From assembly GCA_005878095.1 (NCBI GenBank), contig VBNH01000044.1, positions 1 to 50,206 on the forward strand: a stretch of DNA of 50,206 nt, given 5' to 3'. This document shows, one piece after another, positions 24,431 to 38,300 of this stretch. Under the pieces are notes generated by a model, which saw nothing but the letters and a program-made list of their open reading frames with translations, did no database searches and was not told where the DNA came from. Source of the DNA: Gammaproteobacteria bacterium (lineage in GTDB: Bacteria > Pseudomonadota > Gammaproteobacteria > Steroidobacterales > Steroidobacteraceae). A program made the position numbers and the translations under genes. Each line of letters starts with the position of its first letter. Position 1 is the stretch's first letter.

Positions 24431-27400
24431 TCAGTCCCCCTCGCCGAGCGCAAGCCGCGGAACACCTGCCTCCTGCATCCGGGTATTGAGCGCCGGCAGC
24501 TCGCTGCTGGCGAGCGACTGCCACTTCTCGAGCTGCTCGACCAGGCGGCGATGCAGATCGGCGTACACCTCCTGCTGCGCCGCTGTCGGAGCGACGTCGT
24601 CCGCGTCGATGGTGGCAATGAAGGTGTCGTATTGCTCGTTGAGGCGGTTCGGATAACGCAGATTGTCCTCCGATGCCTTCATGTTGACCTGGATGAGCTG
24701 CTCCTCGATCGGTTTCATGTGCTGGTCGAAATCCCCGGCGGCCGCCAGGAGAGGCTTGCTGCCAGCCTCGCTACCCGCCCAGGCCTTCAGCGTCTCGAAA
24801 TTGCGCCGCAGGGTGCGCATCTGATTGACGGCGCGGTGCAGCGCGTCGATATCCTGTGTCGTGCGTGTCACCAGATCCCAGTGGGCGGCCGTGTCGGCCG
24901 CAGTGACGGTGTCCTTCAGTCGCGGGTCGAGTACCACTTGCAGCGGCACGGACTGAACTGCGCTGCGGGTCGTGAGGCGCACCAGGTAGGAGCCCGGGGT
25001 GACGACCGGCCCGCGCGGACCTTCGTCGGCGTAGAACGCCCCGGGAATCTCGCGCGGATCCTCGACGCGCAGATCCCAGGCGAAGCGGTTCATTCCAGCG
25101 GCATCCGGCAGCAGGTCCGCGGGCGGCTCGCGATCGGGCCATTCGGCCGGCTGCGCGAATTTCTCCTTCTTATGGTTCGAGAGCGTGCGCAGCACCTTGC
25201 CTTGGGGATCGAGGATCTCGAGCGTGATCTTCTCATCGGCCGCCGGCCTGGTCTTCAGAAAATAGTCGATCACGGCGCCCCGCGGCGGGTTATCGCCGAC
25301 CGGCCGGCGGCGGTTCACCTCGAGGGGGAAATGCAGGTGGTAGGCGGGCTGCGGTTGATACAGGCGCACCTCGGGCAGCTCTGCCGCGGGGTCGAGCTGG
25401 CGCAAGGGCGTCAGGTCGTCGAGCACCCAGAACGAGCGGCCGTGGGTCGCGACCACGAGGTCGTCGTCCTTCACCACGAGATCATGGATCGGCGAGATGG
25501 GCAGATTCAGCTGCAGCGGTTGCCAGTGTCCACCGTCGTCGAAGGACACATAGACCCCGAGTTCCGTCCCCGCATACAGCAGTCCTTTTTTCTTCGGATC
25601 CTCCCGCAGCGAATGCACGTAGGCGCCTTCGGGTATCCCGCTGACGATGCGGGTCCAGGTCTTGCCGCCGTCGTGCGTGCGGTAGATGAGCGGCTTGAGA
25701 TCGGCGAGCTTATGGCGGTCTATCGCGGCATACGCGCTGTCGGCCTCGTGCGGCGAGGGCTCGATGATGCTCACCATGCTCCATTCGGGCATGTCTTTGG
25801 GCGTGACGTTGTGCCAGGTCTGCCCGTCGTCGCGGGTCACGTGGATCAACCCATCATCGGTGCCCGCCCACAGGAGCCCCTGCTGCAGCGGCGACTCGGC
25901 GAGCGCAAACACGGTGTCGTAGTACTCGACGCTCGTGATGTCGAGCGTGATGGGGCCACCCGAGGGCCGCTGCTTGCTCTTGTCGTTGCGGGTGAGATCG
26001 GCGCTGATGCGCCGCCAGCTGCGCCCCTGATCGGAGCTCTCCAGCACGAACTGCGCCGCCGTGTACAGAACGTTCGAATCGTGCGGCGAGACGAACACCG
26101 GCTCGGTCCACTGGATGCGGTATTCGAGATCTGCCGCCCCGTTACCGGATACGTCGAGGGGATGTATCGAGACGTCGCGCAGGTTGCCGGTGCGATGATC
26201 GTAGCGCGTCATCTGCCCGCTGTCGGCATTGGCGTAGACGATCTCCGGATCGCGTGGATCGGGCGCGATGTAGCCGCTTTCGCCACCTCCGACCTCATAC
26301 CAGTCCTGCCGGCCGATGACGCCTTCGTCGTCACGGCTGGCGATGGCGATGGTGGTGTTGTCCTGCTGTGCGCCGTAGATGCGATACGGCCAGTGGTTGT
26401 CCACGGCGACGTGATAGAACTGCGCCGTCGGCTGATTGTACTGCTGAGTCCAACTCTTGCCGCCATCGACGGAGATGGTCGCGCCGCCGTCATTGCCGTT
26501 GATCAGGCGCCTGGGATCGCGCGGGTCTATCCACAGCGCGTGATGATCACCGTGCGGCGCGGGCAGGAGCTCGAAATCCTTGCCGCCGTTGGTGGAGCGA
26601 AAGGCGCCCGTGTCGAGCACGTACACGGTATCGAGTGCGACCGGATCGGCGAAGATGTGCGAGTAGTACCAGGCACGCTGCCGGAAGCGGTGATCGGAAT
26701 TGACCCGCATCCAGCTGTCGCCACCGTCGTCGGAACGGAACACCCCGCCCTCCTTCGCCTCGATGGCGGCATAGACGCGGTTGGAGTCCGCGCCGGACAC
26801 GGACACCCCGATGCGACCGAGCGGCCCGTCGGGCAGGCCGTGGTGTTCGAGGAGCTTCCAGGTGAAGCCCCCGTCGTTCGATCGATAAAGCCCCGATCCC
26901 GCCCCGCCGCTGGAGAATCCCCACGGTTCACGGCGCATCTGCCACAGCGAAGCGAACAGCGTATTCGGGTTGCGCGGATCGAAAACCACATCGATCCCGC
27001 CGCTGTCGCGGTCGCGGAACAGTACCCGCTGCCAGGTCTTGCCGCCATCCCCGGTGCGGAAGATCCCGCGCTCGTCGCTGGGACCGAACGCGTGGCCGAG
27101 CGCGGCGACGAACACGACATCCGGGTTTCTCGGGTCGACGGCGATGGCGCCGATGTGCCGCGTGTCGCGCAAACCCAGGTGCTGCCAGGTCCTGCCGGCA
27201 TCGAGCGACTTGTACACGCCGTCGCCATAGCTGATGTTGCCGCGCGGGCAGGCCTCGCCGGTGCCGACATAGATGATATTGTGATCCGAGTCGGCGACCG
27301 CGATCGCTCCTATCGAGGCGATCTTCTGCTCGTCGAAGACCGGCTGCCAGGTGCTGCCGGCGTTGGTGCTCTTCCAGACGCCACCGGCTACCGCACCGAA

Positions 27401-27595
27401 ATACCAGGTCGTCGGATCACCCGGCACGCCGCTCACCGCCACCACCCGGCCGCCGCGGAACGGACCGACCTGGCGCCATTTCATGCCGCTGAAGAGTTGC
27501 GGATCGACCTGAGTGGCAGCCAGTGCTGCGCACGGCAGCAGCAACAGCAGCACAGCCAAAACCCTTCCAGGACCGTCGAACCGGCAACGAGTCAT
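24431..27595 (-). CDS. Exported BNR/sortilin-type beta-propeller protein
   Basis: 1054 residues from ATG 27595, which opens a clear signal peptide (VLAVLLLLLPCAALAA); an upstream in-frame start at 27649 would bury it. Repeated Asp-box motifs such as SLDAGRTW, TGDGGKTW, STNGGKDF, SVDGGKSW, SSDQGRSW and THDGGKTW mark sortilin/VPS10-type beta propellers in residues about 40-700. The C-terminal 300 residues add an Ig-like domain and helices (NQMRTLRRNFETLKAW). Such proteins are often annotated glycosyl hydrolases without evidence, and enzymatic activity is unproven. It lies downstream of the TonB receptor in the same direction and may be cotranscribed. Confidence 0.87.
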   Translation of the reverse strand: MTRCRFDGPGRVLAVLLLLLPCAALAATQVDPQLFSGMKWRQVGPFRGGRVVAVSGVPGDPTTWYFGAVAGGVWKSTNAGSTWQPVFDEQKIASIGAIAVADSDHNIIYVGTGEACPRGNISYGDGVYKSLDAGRTWQHLGLRDTRHIGAIAVDPRNPDVVFVAALGHAFGPSDERGIFRTGDGGKTWQRVLFRDRDSGGIDVVFDPRNPNTLFASLWQMRREPWGFSSGGAGSGLYRSNDGGFTWKLLEHHGLPDGPLGRIGVSVSGADSNRVYAAIEAKEGGVFRSDDGGDSWMRVNSDHRFRQRAWYYSHIFADPVALDTVYVLDTGAFRSTNGGKDFELLPAPHGDHHALWIDPRDPRRLINGNDGGATISVDGGKSWTQQYNQPTAQFYHVAVDNHWPYRIYGAQQDNTTIAIASRDDEGVIGRQDWYEVGGGESGYIAPDPRDPEIVYANADSGQMTRYDHRTGNLRDVSIHPLDVSGNGAADLEYRIQWTEPVFVSPHDSNVLYTAAQFVLESSDQGRSWRRISADLTRNDKSKQRPSGGPITLDITSVEYYDTVFALAESPLQQGLLWAGTDDGLIHVTRDDGQTWHNVTPKDMPEWSMVSIIEPSPHEADSAYAAIDRHKLADLKPLIYRTHDGGKTWTRIVSGIPEGAYVHSLREDPKKKGLLYAGTELGVYVSFDDGGHWQPLQLNLPISPIHDLVVKDDDLVVATHGRSFWVLDDLTPLRQLDPAAELPEVRLYQPQPAYHLHFPLEVNRRRPVGDNPPRGAVIDYFLKTRPAADEKITLEILDPQGKVLRTLSNHKKEKFAQPAEWPDREPPADLLPDAAGMNRFAWDLRVEDPREIPGAFYADEGPRGPVVTPGSYLVRLTTRSAVQSVPLQVVLDPRLKDTVTAADTAAHWDLVTRTTQDIDALHRAVNQMRTLRRNFETLKAWAGSEAGSKPLLAAAGDFDQHMKPIEEQLIQVNMKASEDNLRYPNRLNEQYDTFIATIDADDVAPTAAQQEVYADLHRRLVEQLEKWQSLASSELPALNTRMQEAGVPRLALGEGD

Positions 27596-27711
27596 TGTGC
27601 CCCCGATCAGGAGATCCGCCACGCGTGAGCGGCGATTATTCCACGGCACGGGTCAACGTGTTGATGAGATCGTGGCTGGCAGGCGTGAGCGGACCGCTGA
27701 GTCGGCGCGGC

Positions 27712-29856
27712 TCACCTGCGCAGATCGGCCGCAACCGAGAGCATGAGCCGCCGGGCAGGAAGCAGATAGTAGGATTGGTCGCCGAACTCGCTGGCGGTGA
27801 CCGGAGCGCGCCGGTCGGTCAGGTTCTGACCCTCGACCCCCAGGGTGTATTGCCCGAGGCGCCATCCTAAGCGCGCGTCCACCGTCACGTATCCGCCCGC
27901 CGCAGCGGTGTTCAGGCGATCGAGGAAACGGCGCCCGACGTAGGCGGCCTGGGTGGCGAGCTGCCATCGGCCCGGACCCGACACTTGCAGGCCGAGGGCC
28001 GCAATGTTGTGAGGCGACAGGTTGAGCTGGCGCCCATCCAGCTGCACGGGGGTTCCTGACTCGATCGTCATGGTATTACCGAAGCGCGTGTCATGATAGC
28101 TGTACGCCGCGGTCAGGACCGTGCTGGGCGCTGCCTGCCAACGCAACTCGGTCTCCGCACCGGTAAAGCGCTCGCGGCCGGCGTTGACCATGACCGGGGC
28201 TCCGCCCGCGTCGGTCTGATGCACGACCAGATTGGTAAAATCGAGTTTGAAGGCCGCGATCTCCCAGTCGACCGCCCCGGCGAGAGTCTTGACTCGCAGC
28301 CCGCCCTGGTAAGCGTCGGCATTCTCCGGGCGCAGGATGGCGGCGCTCACGTCCGGGCCGAAATCGATGGCGGACGGTTTGAACGTGTTGCAATACTGAG
28401 CGAACAGGATCCCGCGTTGCGGGCCGTCCGCGGCCCCCCAGATGCGCACCGTCGCACCGAGGTCGCCGCTCACGCGCAGGTGGCTCTGCGAGTCGGTTAA
28501 ATAGCGGTCATTGGCCGGGTCGACCGTGTCCGCATGCGTCGCCACCTGGCGCTCGTGAGTGTCGTTGAGCCGCAGGCCCCCGAGAACTGCGAATCGGTCG
28601 CGAGGTTTCCAGTCGAGTTGCGCGTACAGGCCGCCAAACTCGCGACGGTCATCGAGCCCGTTGAGCTCGTCGATATGCCGGGAGCTGCTCGGCGGCGGTG
28701 CCCTGCCATCGAGCGGCGCAGAGTAAGCAAAATTCCTGCTGTGCTGCGTCGCATCGTCCGACAGCCAATCGAGCCCCGTGGTCAGAGCGAGCGAGCCCGA
28801 GAGCGGGACGGAAACAAACGTGTCGAAATACAGCTCCCGCACCCTGCGGTCCTGGTTGAAGCCATCGGCATTGTTGCCGTCGGCGCCGATCGAGAGCTGC
28901 GGCCGCAGGAAGCCGCGTACGTCGTGGGTCCTCGAGCCGGTGTACGAGAGCAGCGTCCGCCACTGCCCGTCGCGCAGCGTCTCATCGAAGCGCATCGCCA
29001 GATGCATCCGATGCTCGACGATACCGGAATCGGCAGGATTGAAGTTGCCATCGAGCGCAGTGCGGGTCGTCAACGAGGTCCCCTCGCGAAGCACGGGACT
29101 CGTCGGCAGCTGCGTCTGCGCCAGGTACTCGAGGTCCACTGCCGCGTTGCCGCCGAGGAGGGGAGCGGCGGCGCGGTACAGCCCGTGCGCACGGTCAAAA
29201 CCCTGATCGCGGCCGCTGACCCGCGTGCGGTCACCATCAAGAAGCAGCGAATGGCGATAGGATCCGCTGGTTGGCAACGCCGTGGACAGCGAACCCGCCG
29301 CGCTGGAACGGCTGCCGCCGGCGACGCTGAGCTCGTTGGCGCTCTCGCCGGCAGGATAGCGGATCACGTGAATCACGCCGACGAAGGAAGTCGCGCCGAA
29401 CATGACCGGCGCCGGACCCTTCATGATCTCGATGCGCTCGACGTCGTTCAGATCCAGTGTCGGCACCGCCGGGCTGAACGCCCCGCCCCAGGGCACACCG
29501 TCGACCACGAGCAGGAAGGCGTCGAACTCGTGCAGTCCCCACAATGACGGCACGCTGCCCGCGGGGCCGGTATCGCCCCCCGGGGGAGCATCGACGCCCG
29601 CGACCGTTGCCAGCGCCGTGCGCAGATCGGCGCCGCCCAGGCGCCGCAGATCCTCACCCCGAATGACCGTCAGCGCCGCCGGCACGTAGTCGACCGCTTC
29701 GGCCACCCGCGTCGCGGTGATCTGGACCTCGGGCAGGGAGACCGCTGCAGCGCTCCCTGCCGCTTCAGCGGCGTTCGCGAAGTGCGCTCCACAGCCGAGC
29801 AGAGGCAGCAGTGTCAGGAGGGGCGACGCCCGCGACGCGGCGACCGATCCGTTCAT
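27712..29856 (-). CDS. TonB-dependent outer-membrane receptor
   Basis: 714 residues from ATG 29856 (a start at 29901 is also open). A signal peptide precedes [19 protein letters not shown], a TonB-box/plug entry region, then plug-domain motifs [13 protein letters not shown] and [22 protein letters not shown]. About 22 barrel strands follow, ending in aromatic-rich [13 protein letters not shown]. Family members import siderophores, vitamins or sugars; the ligand cannot be deduced. No dedicated ABC transporter is nearby. It is divergent from the phosphoketolase gene. Confidence 0.92.
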   Translation of the reverse strand: MNGSVAASRASPLLTLLPLLGCGAHFANAAEAAGSAAAVSLPEVQITATRVAEAVDYVPAALTVIRGEDLRRLGGADLRTALATVAGVDAPPGGDTGPAGSVPSLWGLHEFDAFLLVVDGVPWGGAFSPAVPTLDLNDVERIEIMKGPAPVMFGATSFVGVIHVIRYPAGESANELSVAGGSRSSAAGSLSTALPTSGSYRHSLLLDGDRTRVSGRDQGFDRAHGLYRAAAPLLGGNAAVDLEYLAQTQLPTSPVLREGTSLTTRTALDGNFNPADSGIVEHRMHLAMRFDETLRDGQWRTLLSYTGSRTHDVRGFLRPQLSIGADGNNADGFNQDRRVRELYFDTFVSVPLSGSLALTTGLDWLSDDATQHSRNFAYSAPLDGRAPPPSSSRHIDELNGLDDRREFGGLYAQLDWKPRDRFAVLGGLRLNDTHERQVATHADTVDPANDRYLTDSQSHLRVSGDLGATVRIWGAADGPQRGILFAQYCNTFKPSAIDFGPDVSAAILRPENADAYQGGLRVKTLAGAVDWEIAAFKLDFTNLVVHQTDAGGAPVMVNAGRERFTGAETELRWQAAPSTVLTAAYSYHDTRFGNTMTIESGTPVQLDGRQLNLSPHNIAALGLQVSGPGRWQLATQAAYVGRRFLDRLNTAAAGGYVTVDARLGWRLGQYTLGVEGQNLTDRRAPVTASEFGDQSYYLLPARRLMLSVAADLRR

Positions 29857-29949
29857 CGTGGCACCGAGAATAGCGGACAATGCGCCGCAACGACGGCGCA
29901 TACTAAGTGTCGGATGTCGGAAATGGATAGCGCGGAGGGGAACGGTGCG

Positions 29950-32328
29950 ATGGCGCCGGCGTCAGAGCGTGAGCTCGGCCTGATCGATGCGTGGTGGCGG
30001 GCTGCCAATTACCTCTCGGTGGGCCAGATCTACCTGTGCGACAACCCGCTGCTTACCGAACCCCTGTCCCCCACGCACATCAAGCGCATGCTCCTCGGCC
30101 ACTGGGGAACCACCCCGGGCCAGAATTTCATCTACGCGCATCTCAACCGCATCATTCGCGCCTACGGCCTGAACATGATCTACATCTCCGGCCCCGGTCA
30201 TGGCGGACCGGCGCTGGTGGGCAATGCGTATCTCGAGGGAACCTACAGCGAGATCTATCCCGAGATCTCCGCAGACGCCGCCGGCCTCAGGAAGCTGTTC
30301 ATGCAGTTCTCCTTCCCCGGCGGTATTCCGAGCCACGTCTCGCCCGAATGCCCCGGCTCCATTCATGAGGGCGGAGAACTCGGCTACTCGCTCAGTCACG
30401 CCTTCGGCGCGGCGCTCGACAACCCGGACCTCATCGTCGCCTGTGTGGTCGGTGATGGCGAAGCGGAAACCGGACCGCTCGCGACCGCCTGGCATGCCAA
30501 CAAGTTCCTCAATCCGGCCACCGACGGGGTGGTGCTGCCGATTCTGCACCTGAACGGATACAAGATCGCCAATCCCACCATCCTGGCGCGCATCTCCCGC
30601 GGCGAGCTGCGACAACTGCTGGAGGGCTGCGGGTGGACACCGCAGTTTGTCGCCGGCGAGGAGCCGCGGACCATGCACCGGCTCATGGCCGATGCGCTCG
30701 ACTCGGTGCTCGGGCGCATCCGGGAGATTCACGAGGCCGCGCGCGTCAAGGGCAGCCGCTCGCGCCCGTCGTGGCCGATGATCGTGCTCGAGAGCCCCAA
30801 GGGCTGGACTGGACCCAAGGAGATCGACGGACAGCGCATCGAGGGCACCTTCAGAGCCCATCAGGTTCCGCTGACCGACCCACGCACCAATCCGGCGCAC
30901 CTGCGCCAGCTCGAGAGCTGGCTGCGCAGTTACCGGCCGCAGGAGTTGTTCGAGGCGCAGGGCCGGCTGCGGGCGGAACTGCGCGCGCTTGCGCCCGCGG
31001 GCGAGCGCCGCATGAGCGCCAATCCGCACGCCAACGGCGGCCTGCTGCTTCAGGATCTGCAGCTGCCGGACTTTCGGGCCTACGCCATCGAGGTGCCCGG
31101 CCCGGGCGCTGCGCAGGCCGAGGACACACGGGTGCTGGGCCGGTATCTGCGCGACGTGATCAGATTGAACGCCACGCGCAGAAACTTTCGCATCTTTGCA
31201 CCCGATGAGACGATCTCGAACCGGCTCACTGCGGTGTTCGAGGCGACCGCGCGGCAATGGGATGCCGCGATGCTCGAGGGGGATGAGTTCCTGGCCAACG
31301 AGGGCCGGGTGCTCGAGATGCTGAGCGAGCACCAGTGCGAGGGCTGGCTCGAGGGTTATCTGCTCACCGGCCGTCACGGGCTCTTCAACTGCTACGAGGC
31401 GTTCGTTCACATCGTCGATTCGATGTTCAACCAGCACGCCAAGTGGCTCAAGGTCAGCGCGCAGCTGCCGTGGCGGCGCAGGATCGCTTCGCTGAACTAC
31501 CTGCTGACCTCGCATGTCTGGCGCCAGGATCACAATGGCTTCACGCACCAGGATCCGGGTTTCCTCGACCTCGTCGTCAACAAGAAGGCGCACGTGGTGC
31601 GCGTATATCTGCCGCCGGACGCCAATTGCCTGCTGTCGGTCATGGATCACTGTCTGCGCAGCCGTCATTACGTCAACGTCGTGGTGGCTGGCAAGCACGC
31701 GGCGCCGCAGTGGCTGGCCATGGATGCGGCGCTGGAGCATTGCACCAGGGGTATCGGGCGGTGGGCGTGGGCGAGCAGTGACGCGGGCGGGGAACCGCAC
31801 GTGGTGATGGCCTGCGCGGGGGATGTGCCGACGCTGGAGACCCTCGCCGCGGTATCGATCCTGCGTGGCGCACTGCCGGAACTGAAGATCCGCGTGGTGA
31901 ATGTCGTGGATCTGATGAGACTGCAGCCCGACAGCGAGCACCCGCACGGGCTCTCCGACCGCGACTTCGACTCGCTCTTCACGCAGGACAGACCGATCAT
32001 CTTCGCCTTCCACGGCTATCCCTGGCTCATCCATCGGCTCGCCTACCGCCGCAGGAACCACGCGAACCTGCATGTGCGCGGCTACAAGGAGGAAGGCACG
32101 ATCACGACCCCCTTCGATATGACGGTGCTGAACGATTTGGATCGCTTCCACCTCGTCCAGGACGTCATCGATCGTCTGCCGCAGCTCGCCGGCCGCGGCG
32201 CTGACCTCAAGGACGAAATGCGCAACCGGCTGATCGAACATCGCCGGTACATCACCCGCCATGGCGAGGACATGCCGCTGGTGCGCGACTGGCGTTGGCA
32301 CGCGCACCCGGACCCGGTAAGACGGTGA
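29950..32328 (+). CDS. xfp: Phosphoketolase (xylulose 5-phosphate/fructose 6-phosphate)
   Basis: Thiamine-diphosphate enzyme cleaving xylulose 5-P or fructose 6-P with phosphate to acetyl-phosphate. It has 792 residues from ATG 29950, preceded by GGAGGGG at 9 nt; ATGs at 29914 and 29923 are possible. Family motifs are [14 protein letters not shown], the ThDP loop [53 protein letters not shown] and [18 protein letters not shown]. The length fits Xfp. Its end overlaps the start of the next gene by 4 bp (GTGA), so the two are coupled. Confidence 0.96.
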   Translation: MAPASERELGLIDAWWRAANYLSVGQIYLCDNPLLTEPLSPTHIKRMLLGHWGTTPGQNFIYAHLNRIIRAYGLNMIYISGPGHGGPALVGNAYLEGTYSEIYPEISADAAGLRKLFMQFSFPGGIPSHVSPECPGSIHEGGELGYSLSHAFGAALDNPDLIVACVVGDGEAETGPLATAWHANKFLNPATDGVVLPILHLNGYKIANPTILARISRGELRQLLEGCGWTPQFVAGEEPRTMHRLMADALDSVLGRIREIHEAARVKGSRSRPSWPMIVLESPKGWTGPKEIDGQRIEGTFRAHQVPLTDPRTNPAHLRQLESWLRSYRPQELFEAQGRLRAELRALAPAGERRMSANPHANGGLLLQDLQLPDFRAYAIEVPGPGAAQAEDTRVLGRYLRDVIRLNATRRNFRIFAPDETISNRLTAVFEATARQWDAAMLEGDEFLANEGRVLEMLSEHQCEGWLEGYLLTGRHGLFNCYEAFVHIVDSMFNQHAKWLKVSAQLPWRRRIASLNYLLTSHVWRQDHNGFTHQDPGFLDLVVNKKAHVVRVYLPPDANCLLSVMDHCLRSRHYVNVVVAGKHAAPQWLAMDAALEHCTRGIGRWAWASSDAGGEPHVVMACAGDVPTLETLAAVSILRGALPELKIRVVNVVDLMRLQPDSEHPHGLSDRDFDSLFTQDRPIIFAFHGYPWLIHRLAYRRRNHANLHVRGYKEEGTITTPFDMTVLNDLDRFHLVQDVIDRLPQLAGRGADLKDEMRNRLIEHRRYITRHGEDMPLVRDWRWHAHPDPVRR

Positions 32329-33515
32329 TACGCCCGGGACGCAGCCGTCACCCGGCCGCATCATCCAGCGTCGCGCGGCCCGGCGCAGCCGCGGCGCTGC
32401 TGCTGTGTGTTGCGGGTTGCTCGCTGATCTCCCTGAAGACTCCGGAGCGGCCACTCTCGAGTCGCGATCTGAATGCGCGCATTCTCACGCGCGAATTCTC
32501 CTACCATTTCATCGCGGTGGTCGCGCAATGCGCCGACGACATTGCGGCGCATGACAGCGATCCCGAGGTGCTGGCGAATGCGCTGCGCTGGAAGATCGGC
32601 GCGGCGGCGGAGAGTCAGCGTGCGGCTACCCGCCTGGCGCCGATGACGGCCTTGCTCGATACCTGGGCGCTCACCTCGCAGATGCGGCAATTCCTGTCGC
32701 CCGGACAACTCGGCGGCGCACTGCTCGGCTCTCACCAGGAGGCTGCCCTGACGGTCGCGAGCGAGCTCGATGCGGGGGCCGAGGACCTGGCGCGCAGGCT
32801 CATCCCTGCCGGTGAATTCGCGCAGTATCAGCAATTCGTCGCGAGCTACACGCACGAGCACCCCTTGCGGGATCTGCAGTTCGTACGCGCTTCGGTCGTG
32901 GAGCTGTGGAGTCAGAAACGCGGCGCCGGCAGCAGATTGGTCGACTCGATCGGTACGATTCCCGAGGCGATGGAGGATGTTTCCGATCGCACCCGGATCG
33001 CGAGCGAGGCGCTCAGCCTGCAGACCATCTGGCGGACCGAGCTGGCGCTGCGCGAGTCGGGCTACTCGGGCGGCGACCTCCGCGCCGCGCTCACGCAGCT
33101 CGACCAGCGCCTCGCCAAACTGTCCGCAGCGGCGGAGAGCGCACCACAGCTGGTGCACGAGGCGGTCGCCGATGTCCGCGGGAGCGTGATCGACCTGCTG
33201 CGGCGGGTCGATTCATCCGCGGCCTCGATCCTCGAGACGCTGCGCAGCGAGCGCGCCGCACTGGCGGCAGACGTGCGCGGCGAGCGCGAAGCGGTGGTGG
33301 TGGCGGCCGACGCCGAGCGCGCGGCGCTCACCCGGGACGCGGCCAGGATTGCCGATCAGGTCGTGAAAGCCAGCGGCGAGCAGGCGCGCCGGCTCGCGCG
33401 CGAGGTGTTGCTGTTGCTCAGCGTACTCGCCATCGTCGTGCTCGGTCTGCCGTTTGCGGCCGGGTACCTCGTGGGTCGTGCGCGCGCCGGTCGCACTCCC
33501 GCGGATGGCGCATAG
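32325..33515 (+). CDS. Lipoprotein with coiled coil and C-terminal transmembrane helix
   Basis: 396 residues from GTG 32325, overlapping the phosphoketolase stop by 4 bp; an earlier TTG at 32295 is open but less likely. A lipobox LLLCVAGCS places the lipidated cysteine at about 32. The middle is mostly helical, with an Ala/Arg/Glu heptad region (about 255-350, e.g. [17 protein letters not shown]) likely to be a coiled coil. A hydrophobic helix [20 protein letters not shown] (about 364-383) follows. Lipid anchor and TM helix at opposite ends is unusual. No family recognised. Confidence 0.75.
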   Translation: MIRPGRSRHPAASSSVARPGAAAALLLCVAGCSLISLKTPERPLSSRDLNARILTREFSYHFIAVVAQCADDIAAHDSDPEVLANALRWKIGAAAESQRAATRLAPMTALLDTWALTSQMRQFLSPGQLGGALLGSHQEAALTVASELDAGAEDLARRLIPAGEFAQYQQFVASYTHEHPLRDLQFVRASVVELWSQKRGAGSRLVDSIGTIPEAMEDVSDRTRIASEALSLQTIWRTELALRESGYSGGDLRAALTQLDQRLAKLSAAAESAPQLVHEAVADVRGSVIDLLRRVDSSAASILETLRSERAALAADVRGEREAVVVAADAERAALTRDAARIADQVVKASGEQARRLAREVLLLLSVLAIVVLGLPFAAGYLVGRARAGRTPADGA

Positions 33516-33524
33516 GCGGTCGGC

Positions 33525-35279
<1,755 letters not shown>

Positions 35280-35310
35280 GCCGCTGCCGACCCCCCGGTG
35301 ATCCCGCACC

Positions 35311-38300
35311 CTAACGGTGCAACCACGTCCGTACCAGAGACAGCAGCTGCTCGGTGTTCACCGGCTTGGCGACGTAGTCAGAAGCCCCCGCTTCCAGGCA
35401 CTTCTCGCGATCGCCCTTCATGGCTTTGGCGGTGAGGGCGATGATCGGCAGCAGCCGGAACCGATGGTTGCTGCGGATGCGGCGCATGGTCTCGTAGCCG
35501 TCCATTTCCGGCATCATGACATCCATCAGCACCAGCGACAGATCCTCGGTGCTCTCGACCAGCTTGATCGCCTCCTCGCCGTTGGTTGCCGTGATCACCT
35601 GCATGCGGTGGCGCTCGAGCAGGCTGTTGAGCGCAAAGATGTTGCGGATATCGTCGTCGACCACCAGCACCTTGCGCCCGCTGAGGGGCTCGTCGCTCTC
35701 GTGCAGCGCCTCGATCATGTGCTGCTTCGCCTCCGGCAGATCGGCGATCACCCGGTGCAGGAACAGGGCCGTCTCGTCCAGCAGCCGCTCCGGCGAGCGC
35801 ACGCCCTTCAGCACGATGCTCTTGGCGGCCTTGCGCAGCTCGGTTTCCTCCTCGTCGGTCAGCTCGCGTCCGGTGAACACCACGACCGGCGTGCGCCGCA
35901 GTTCACCGTCCTGCTGCAACTGGGCGAGCAGCTCGAAGCCGGACATGTCCGGCAGGCGCAGATCGAGAACCACGCAGTCGAAGCTGCCCGCGCGCAGGGC
36001 CGCGAGCGCCGCGGCGCCGCTAGCGGCCGTGGTGATCTCGAGGTCGCTGTGTCCGAGGAGCTCGGTGACGCTCAACTGCTCGGCCGGATCGTCCTCGACC
36101 ACCAGCAGCCGCCGCACCCGGGATGCGGTGAAGCTCTTGAGCCGGTCGAACGCCGTTTCGAGCTCGTCGGTGGTGACGGTCTTGGTGATGAACTGGAAGG
36201 CGCCGCGCTCGAGCCCGTACTGGCGCTCCTCCTCGATGGTCAGGATCTGAACCGGGATATGGCGTGTTTCGGGGCTGCGCTTGAGCTGATTGAGCACCGT
36301 CCAACCCAACATGTCCGGGAGAAACACATCGAGCGACACGGCGCTCGGGCGGTACTTGCGCGCCAGGTTGAGCGCATCGGCGCCGCTCCTCGCCAGCAGG
36401 ATCTTGAATCCCCGCTGGCGCGCGAGATCGAGCAGGATGCGGCAGTAATGCGGGTCGTCCTCCACCACCAGCAGCACCGCATCGTCCGGCTGCAGGTCTT
36501 CCCGATCGTCCGCGATCGCCTCCTGCCGCACCGGCAGCACCACCGGTTGAAATGCGGCCACGGCAGCCGTGGCCGGATCGCGGCTCACCGCCCTGTTATA
36601 AGCCGGGCCCAGGTAGGAGAGCGGCAGATAGAGGGTGAAGGTACTGCCGCTGCCGGACATGCTGTTGAGGCGGATCTCCCCGCCCAGCAGGTGCGCCAGC
36701 TCGCGGCTGATGGCCAGTCCCAGCCCGGTGCCCCCGTACTTGCGGGCGGTGCCTGCATCCGCCTGCTGGAAAGCCTCAAATATGAGGCGCTGCTTCTCCG
36801 CAGGGATGCCGATGCCGGTATCGCTGACCGAGAACTCGACCACCGAGGGAGCCTCCCTCAGGATCGGATGTTCGGGACTCCAGCCGACCGTGGCGACACC
36901 CACGTGCAGGCGCACGCCGCCGCGCTCGGTGAACTTGAACGCGTTGGAGAGCAGATTCTTCAATACCTGCAGCAGGCGCTTGGAGTCGGTGGTGATCGCC
37001 CTTCCTAAGCGCGTATCGAAGTCCGTCGTGAAGGACAGCTGGCGCGCCTCCGCCTCGTGGCGGAAATTGCGCTCGATGGTCTCCCGCAGGTGCGTGAACA
37101 GCAGGTCTTCACACTCGACCGTGACCGTGCCCGATTCGATCTTGGACAGGTCGAGGATGTCGCTGATGAGGTTGAGCAGGTCGGTCCCGGCGCCGTGGAT
37201 CGTCTTGGCGAACTCGACCTGCCGGGACAACAGGTTGCCGTCCGCGTTCTCCGAGAGCTGCTGGCCGAGAATCAGGATGCTGTTGAGCGGTGTGCGCAGC
37301 TCGTGCGACATGTTCGCCAGGAACTCCGACTTGTAGCGCGAGGTGAGCGCGAGCTCCGCCGCCTTCTCCTCGAGCGCGCGCCGGGCGAGCTCGATCTCCT
37401 GGTTCTTGCGCTCGACCTCCACGTTCTGCTCCGCGAGCAGCTTCGCCTTGTTGGCCAGCTCGGCGTTGGTCTGCTGCAGCTCGGTCTGCTGCGCCTGCAG
37501 CTCGCCAGCGAGCTGCTGCGACTGCGTGAGCAGACCCTCGGTGCGCATCGTCGCCTCGATGGTATTCAACACCACGCCGATGATGCTGCCGGTCAGCTGC
37601 TCGAGAAACGCCAGGTGCGAGGCCGTGAAGCCCCCGAGCGATGCCAGCTCGAGCACGGCTTTGACCTGTCCTTCGTACAACACCGGCAGGACGATGACAT
37701 GGTGCGGCCGGGCGCTCAGCAGCCCGCCGCGCAGCTGGATGGAATCCGGTGCAATATCCGTCAGCAGCAGGCGCTGCCGGTCGGCGGCCGCCTGCCCTAC
37801 CAGCCCCTCACCCAGGTGGTAGCGGCGCGGCTCGCGGTTGTCGGCGGGTTCGTCGGCGTAGCTGGCGAGTTCCTTGAGGCAGGGCGCGCGGTTCGCGCCG
37901 TCCATGACGTAAACGATTCCCTGCTGGGCGTTGACCAGCGGCGCAAGCTCGGACAGCAGCAGCTTGCCCACCGTCACCAGATCGCGCTGGCCCTGCATCA
38001 TGCGGCTGAACTTCGCGAGGTTGGTCTTGAGCCAGTCCTGCTCGGTGTTGCGCTCGGTGGTCACGCGCAGGTTGCCGATCATCGCGTTGATGTTGTCCTT
38101 GAGCTCCGAGACCTCGCCGCGCGCCTCCACCTGGATCGAGCGGGTCAGGTCGCCCTTGGTCACGGCGGTGGCCACCTCGGCGATCGCGCGCACCTGGTTG
38201 GTGAGATTGGCGGCCAGCAGGTTCACGTTCGCCGTGAGATCCTTCCACGTGCCGGCCGTCCCCGGGACGTGGGCCTGACCGCCGAGACGTCCCTCGACGC

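Noticed and set aside
24296-27628. 1110-codon plus-strand frame opposite the sortilin-like gene
   Set aside because: Arg/Val/Asp-biased translation with no motif, while the minus strand has a signal peptide and repeated Asp-box motifs.
29962-32454. 830-codon minus-strand frame opposite the phosphoketolase
   Set aside because: No motif; the plus strand carries every phosphoketolase signature.
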